A DNA stretch of 64,000 bases from Pantoea sp. 1.19 (GTDB lineage: Bacteria > Pseudomonadota > Gammaproteobacteria > Enterobacterales > Enterobacteriaceae). Where the stretch lies: contig NZ_MRBS01000003.1 of assembly GCF_001922585.1 (NCBI RefSeq), positions 422,231 to 486,230 on the forward strand, written 5' to 3'. Position numbers and translations under genes: made by a program. Shown piece after piece: positions 58,271 through 64,000 of this stretch. Under the pieces are notes generated by a model. That model searched no databases and was not told where the DNA came from. It worked only from the letters and a program-made list of their open reading frames with translations. Positions within the stretch are counted from its first letter, which is position 1; each line of letters opens with the position of its first letter.

Positions 58271-60049
58271 TTATTTGCTCTCTGTACCGCCCTTTTTAAT
58301 CACCTCGATCCCCAGCTCGCTCAGCGCCGACGGATTGGCGAAGCTTGGCGCCTCGGTCATCATACAGGCTGCCGCGGTGGTTTTCGGGAAGGCAATCACA
58401 TCGCGAATATTATCGGTGCCGGTCAGCAGCATCACCAGGCGATCGAGGCCGAAGGCCAGGCCGGCGTGCGGCGGGGTACCGAACTTCAGCGCGTCGAGCA
58501 GGAAGCCAAACTTCTCGCGCTGCTCGGTCTCATTGATGCCGAGGATCCCAAATACCGTCTGCTGCATGGCGCCGTTATGAATACGCACCGAGCCCCCGCC
58601 CACTTCGTACCCGTTGATCACCATATCGTAGGCGTTGGCCACGGCGGTTTCCGGGGCGGCCTTCAGCTGCTCCGGGGTCATCTCTTTCGGCGCAGTAAAC
58701 GGATGGTGCATCGCGCTCAGGCCGCCATCGCCATTCTCCTCAAACATCGGGAAGTCAATTACCCACAGCGGCTTCCACGCCTGCTCATCGGCGATCGCCA
58801 GATCGCGGCCCAGCTTCAGGCGCAGCGCGCCCAGCGCATCGGCCACCACGCTGGCGCGGTCGGCACCGAAGAAGATCATATCGCCATCCTGCGCACCGGT
58901 GCGGCTCAGCACCGCCTCGACAATGTCGGCGGTCAGGAATTTTGCCACCGGGCTGGTAATGCCCTCCAGCCCCTGCGCGCGGCTGTTGACTTTGATATAC
59001 GCCAGCCCCTTCGCCCCGTAGATCTCAATAAATTTGCCGTAGTCGTCAATCTGTTTGCGGCTCAGCTGGGCGCCGCCCGGCACGCGCAGCGCGGCTACGC
59101 GCCCTTGCGGATCGTTCGCCGGACCGGAGAACACTTTGAATTCAACCTCGGTCAGCAGATCCGCGACGTCCACCAGCTCCATCGGGTTACGCAGGTCCGG
59201 TTTGTCCGAACCGTAGCGGCGCATGGCTTCGGCAAAGGTCATCATTGGGAATGACCCCAGATCCACCCCGATCACCTCCTGCCACAGCTGGCGCACCATG
59301 CGCTCCATCAGCTCGCGCACGTCCGGCGCGGTCATGAAGGAGGTCTCCACGTCGATCTGGGTGAATTCGGGCTGGCGGTCGGCGCGCAGGTCTTCATCGC
59401 GGAAGCATTTGACAATCTGATAGTAGCGATCAAAACCGGACATCATCAGCAGCTGTTTAAACAGCTGCGGCGACTGCGGCAGCGCGTAAAATTTCCCCTT
59501 GTGCACGCGGCTCGGCACCAGATAATCGCGCGCGCCCTCCGGGGTGGCTTTGGTCAGCATCGGCGTCTCGATATCGAGAAAGCCGTTGTCGTCCATAAAG
59601 CGCCGCACAAAACTGGTGATTTTCGCGCGGGTCTTCAGCCGGGTGGCCATCTCCGGGCGACGCAGGTCGAGGTAGCGATATTTCAGGCGCGCCTCTTCGC
59701 TGTTGACGGCGTTGGCGTCCAGCGGCAGCGGCTCAGCGCGGTTGATGATGGTCAGCTCGGTCGCGAACACTTCCACTTCACCGGTGGCCATCTCCGCGTT
59801 GCGGTTTTTTTCCTCGCGCGCCCGCACCTTGCCGGTCACCTGAATGCAGAATTCGTTACGCAGCTCGGAGGCGAGCGAGAACGCCTGCTCGCGGTCCGGA
59901 TCGAAAAACACCTGCACAATGCCTTCGCGGTCACGCATATCAATAAAGATCAGGCTGCCGAGGTCGCGACGGCGATTTACCCATCCAGACAGGGTCACCT
60001 GCTGACCCACGTGCGACAGATTAAGCTGCCCACAATATACAGTACGCAT
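58271..60049 (-). CDS. aspS: Aspartyl-tRNA synthetase
   Basis: 592-aa class IIb synthetase: N-terminal OB anticodon domain (to about 105), catalytic core with motif 2 ([20 protein letters not shown]) and motif 3 (GLAFGLDRL), and the bacterial GAD insertion around 280-420. ATG 60049 matches the E. coli start (MRTxYCGQL); the longer frame from 60220 is not conserved. First gene of aspS-nudB and probably yebC-ruvC. Confidence 0.97.
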   Translation of the reverse strand: MRTVYCGQLNLSHVGQQVTLSGWVNRRRDLGSLIFIDMRDREGIVQVFFDPDREQAFSLASELRNEFCIQVTGKVRAREEKNRNAEMATGEVEVFATELTIINRAEPLPLDANAVNSEEARLKYRYLDLRRPEMATRLKTRAKITSFVRRFMDDNGFLDIETPMLTKATPEGARDYLVPSRVHKGKFYALPQSPQLFKQLLMMSGFDRYYQIVKCFRDEDLRADRQPEFTQIDVETSFMTAPDVRELMERMVRQLWQEVIGVDLGSFPMMTFAEAMRRYGSDKPDLRNPMELVDVADLLTEVEFKVFSGPANDPQGRVAALRVPGGAQLSRKQIDDYGKFIEIYGAKGLAYIKVNSRAQGLEGITSPVAKFLTADIVEAVLSRTGAQDGDMIFFGADRASVVADALGALRLKLGRDLAIADEQAWKPLWVIDFPMFEENGDGGLSAMHHPFTAPKEMTPEQLKAAPETAVANAYDMVINGYEVGGGSVRIHNGAMQQTVFGILGINETEQREKFGFLLDALKFGTPPHAGLAFGLDRLVMLLTGTDNIRDVIAFPKTTAAACMMTEAPSFANPSALSELGIEVIKKGGTESK

Positions 60050-60164
60050 AACGATATCCTTTAAACTCACCAAAGCCGACTGGCCGCGCTGAAGGTCGCC
60101 CCGCGCCGACTCGCCCGTAACAGAACGGGCCGGACGGGTCAGACGATCGCAAAAAATGGCCGCC

Positions 60165-60170
60165 ATTATA
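60165..60170 (-). promoter_or_regulatory. Candidate -10 of aspS
   Basis: Minus strand TATAAT about 116 bp upstream of ATG 60049, with a CTTATC -35-like hexamer 18 bp before it. The only consensus -10 in this 301-bp gap between divergent aspS and yecD; the remainder shows nothing else definite. Confidence 0.5.
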
Positions 60171-60350
60171 ATGGAAAAAGCGTGATGCGATAAGAGCATC
60201 GCGACGATTGTGCGCAACAAATGCCCGCCGGCGGCGGCTTCTCATAAACATTAACAAAACAGCGCGGACGTGGGCCGGCAGAGAGTCGTCAGCGCCGCCA
60301 CTTTCGCGCTATGCTAGGCGTTTTCTTTCCTTTGCAGGGAGTATTTTGCT

Positions 60351-60911
60351 ATGACGCTTCATCCCGCGAGCACGGCGCTGGTTCTGATTGATTTGCAGCA
60401 GGGGATCCTGCCGTTTGCCGGCGGCCCGATTGATGGCCAGCAGGTGGTGAGCCGCGCCGCCGCGCTGGCCGACGCTTTTCGCGCCCGCCAGGCAACGGTT
60501 GTGCAGGTGCGGGTGGGCTGGTCGCCCGACTTTGCTGACGCGCCGAAGCAGCCGGTCGACGCCGCCGGCGCCCACGCGCTGCCGGCAGACTGGTGGGATT
60601 TTCCCGCCGCGCTGAACGTACAGCCGACGGACCTTCAGGTGGTGAAGCACCAGTGGGGAGCGTTCTACGGCACCGACCTTGAGCTGCAGCTGCGCCGCCG
60701 CGGCATTGATACCATCGTGCTGGGCGGTATCGCCACCAATATTGGCGTCGAATCCACCGCGCGCGACGCCTGGGAGCGCGGCTTTAATCTGGTGCTGGCC
60801 GAAGATGTCTGCGCCGCTCAGGATAGCGAGCAGCACCACCATAGTCTGAAATGGATCTTCCCGCGCCTTGCCCGCGTGCGCAGCAGCGCGGAGATCATCG
60901 CCGCGCTCTGA
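60351..60911 (+). CDS. yecD: YecD, isochorismatase-like hydrolase
   Basis: 186-aa isochorismatase-family protein. The catalytic Asp is in LIDLQQG and the Lys in [11 protein letters not shown]. The position of the usual nucleophilic Cys reads TNIGVES, without Cys, as in E. coli YecD; this resembles the EntB-type branch. Substrate unknown. Confidence 0.93.
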   Translation: MTLHPASTALVLIDLQQGILPFAGGPIDGQQVVSRAAALADAFRARQATVVQVRVGWSPDFADAPKQPVDAAGAHALPADWWDFPAALNVQPTDLQVVKHQWGAFYGTDLELQLRRRGIDTIVLGGIATNIGVESTARDAWERGFNLVLAEDVCAAQDSEQHHHSLKWIFPRLARVRSSAEIIAAL

Positions 60912-60960
60912 GCGGACCGTTCACCGCGGGCGGCTCCTGCCGTCCGCTCAGGGAGAGACC

Positions 60961-61788
60961 ATGCCGCCGATTCGCCTTGGCCTGCCGCAGTGGCAGCATC
61001 CGCAGTGGAAACGCTTCGGCATCGCGACGCTCGCAGATTATGCGCGCTATTTCGATTGCGTCGAGGGCAACACCACCCTCTACGCCTTGCCGCGCGCGGA
61101 GATCGTCATGCGCTGGCGCGACATGACCCACGATGATTTTCGCTTCTGCTTTAAGTTTCCCCACACTATCTCACACCAGGCTGCGCTGCAGCAGTGCGAC
61201 GATCTGCTGGCGGGCTTCTTCCAGCTGATGGCGCCGCTGGCGGCGCGCATCGGCCACTACTGGCTCCAGCTGCCGGCCCGCTTTGGTCCCGACAACCTGC
61301 CGGCGCTATGGGCGTTTCTCGACGGCCTGCCGGCGGCGTTTCGCTACAGCGTGGAGGTGCGTCATCCCGCTTTTTTTGCCAAACAGGCGGCGGAGCAGGC
61401 GCTGAATCGCGGACTGCATCAGCGCGGGATAAACCGGGTGATCCTCGATTCACGCGGGGTTCATCAGGCGCAGCCCACCACGCCGGCCATCGTGGAGGCG
61501 CAGCGTAAAAAGCCCAGGCTGCCGGTACACGCGCTGATCACCGCGCAGGACCCGCTGATTCGCTTTATTGGCGGTGAGGATATTGCCGCCAATGTCGCGC
61601 TGTTTGATGCCTGGCTGACGCGGCTGCCGGAGTGGTGTGAACGCAGTCAGCCGTGGCTGTTTATTCACACGCCGGATATTGGTCAGGTGCTGCCGCTGAT
61701 ACAGGCTCTGTGGCCGCGGCTGGCGCAACGCCTGCCCGCACTCGGCCCCACCCCCAACTGGCCACAGCAGGCCTCGCTGTTCTCCTGA
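60961..61788 (+). CDS. yecE: YecE, DUF72 family protein
   Basis: 275-aa TIM-barrel-like DUF72 protein of unknown function. Conserved segments are VEGNTTLYALP, FRFCFKFP, YSVEVRHPAFF and LFIHTPDI. ATG 60961 follows GGGAGAGACC and aligns with E. coli YecE; a frame extending to 60868 overlaps yecD. Probably cotranscribed with yecD, 49 bp apart. Confidence 0.93.
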   Translation: MPPIRLGLPQWQHPQWKRFGIATLADYARYFDCVEGNTTLYALPRAEIVMRWRDMTHDDFRFCFKFPHTISHQAALQQCDDLLAGFFQLMAPLAARIGHYWLQLPARFGPDNLPALWAFLDGLPAAFRYSVEVRHPAFFAKQAAEQALNRGLHQRGINRVILDSRGVHQAQPTTPAIVEAQRKKPRLPVHALITAQDPLIRFIGGEDIAANVALFDAWLTRLPEWCERSQPWLFIHTPDIGQVLPLIQALWPRLAQRLPALGPTPNWPQQASLFS

Positions 61789-61789
61789 T

Positions 61790-61817
61790 GCTGCGCCGCG
61801 CAGCGTCAGCCTTTTCC
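61790..61817 (+). terminator. Possible terminator after yecE
   Basis: GCTGCG, a CCG loop and CGCAGC, followed by GTCAGCCTTTTCC. The stem is short and its T-run is displaced and weak. The rest of the gap to 62032 shows no gene. Confidence 0.3.
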
Positions 61818-62031
61818 TGAAAAAGCGGGGCGGTCCGCGGACGGCGGTCGTATGGCCGGCCCGGGCCTGCCGCCCGTGACCGGCGAGCCATACGCTTCTT
61901 TCCTGCCGCCGCAGAATCAGCCCCCTCCCCCCGGAATACAGGGCCGCGCCGCCGGCGTCACTGTTTTCATGGCGACGCGGGAAGTTGCCCGCTAAGATAG
62001 CCGCGCTGAATGCTGGTGAAGGATGTGAAGG

Positions 62032-62424
62032 ATGGTTAGCGCGCTGTATATCGTGTTAGGAGCACTGTTTATTATTAAATTTTCCTGGGATGTGGTGCGG
62101 CTGCGTCGTCAGTACCATGTGGCCTGGGGCGACGGCGGATTCTGGGAGCTGCAGAACGCCGTCCGTGTGCAGGGCAATGCGGTGGAGTATTTGCCGCTGG
62201 GTGGCCTGCTGCTGGTGATGATGGAGATTAACGGCGGCGACGTGTGGATGGTGCACGTTGGCGGCCTGCTGCTGTTGGCCGGGCGCGTCATGCACTATTT
62301 GGGGATGCACCAGCGGGAAATCCGCTGGCGGCGATACGGCATGATCGCCACCTTCGTGGCGCTGCTGTTTGCAATACTGATGAATCTGGTGTTTATGCCC
62401 TGGGATCTGATGCTGTCCCTGTAG
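62032..62424 (+). CDS. yecN: YecN, MAPEG family membrane protein
   Basis: 130-aa protein with four predicted helices. The MAPEG signature appears as QNAVRVQGNAVEYLPLG and the later GRVMHYLG. Eukaryotic relatives are glutathione S-transferases and leukotriene synthases; the bacterial role is unclear. Lies upstream of cmoA in the same orientation. Confidence 0.93.
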   Translation: MVSALYIVLGALFIIKFSWDVVRLRRQYHVAWGDGGFWELQNAVRVQGNAVEYLPLGGLLLVMMEINGGDVWMVHVGGLLLLAGRVMHYLGMHQREIRWRRYGMIATFVALLFAILMNLVFMPWDLMLSL

Positions 62425-62466
62425 GGTGCTTTCTGCCAAAATACCGTTTTCTGATGAACTCCCTGA

Positions 62467-64000
<1,534 letters not shown>

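Overview
The window is about 64 kb of GC-rich chromosome from a member of the Enterobacterales. Gene order closely follows the pdeD/yoaE to cmoAB stretch of the Escherichia coli chromosome (cspC, htpX-prc-proQ-msrC, letAB, rsmF, copC-copD-yebY, holE-exoX-ptrB, purT, eda-zwf-hexR-pykA, lpxM-mepM-znuABC, ruvCAB-yebC-nudB-aspS, yecDEN, cmoAB). A desferrioxamine cluster (dfoJAC plus an exporter) sits between pykA and lpxM, as recalled for Erwinia and Pantoea. This points to Erwiniaceae; the assignment is an inference from gene content and order. Codon use looks uniform and typical. I see no phage, insertion sequence, CRISPR array, rRNA or tRNA.

Layout. 1-6.5 kb: c-di-GMP phosphodiesterase PdeD (5'-truncated by the window), TerC/CorC protein YoaE with a structured leader, RlmA, a second FtsI-type transpeptidase, and CspC with a candidate YobF. 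7-10.2 kb: YebO with a metallo-hydrolase, YobH, and a frameshifted YebQ. 10.2-14.7 kb: HtpX, Prc, ProQ, MsrC. 15-20.3 kb: LetA, LetB (envelope lipid transport) and RsmF. 20.5-29.5 kb: an accessory block with an organophosphate-type MFS carrier, a methionine-family ABC importer in an operon with a 2-oxoglutarate/Fe(II) oxygenase, an AI-2E-family protein, lineage-specific membrane proteins and decayed DNA. 29.9-33 kb: a gene relic, the sigma-S sRNA SdsR, the copper operon copC-copD-yebY, HolE and ExoX. 33-42.7 kb: PtrB, YebE, SOS gene yebG, PurT and central carbon genes eda, zwf, hexR, pykA.

43-49.6 kb: dfoJ, dfoA and dfoC encode a complete NRPS-independent route from lysine through cadaverine and N-hydroxycadaverine to desferrioxamine, followed by an MdfA-like exporter. 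The promoter has a Fur-type box in its -10/-35 spacer, so iron repression is likely. No receptor gene is adjacent. 49.7-64 kb: LpxM, MepM, ZnuA and divergent ZnuCB around a Zur box, RuvCAB with a LexA operator that coincides with the ruvC terminator, YebC, NudB, AspS, YecD, YecE, YecN, CmoA and a 3'-truncated CmoB.

The best candidates for new biology are the oxygenase plus shortened MetN/MetQ-like importer operon, the PBP3 paralogue with an altered SxN motif, the structured yoaE leader, the internal start and attenuated exporter in the dfo operon, and the decayed DNA around sdsR.
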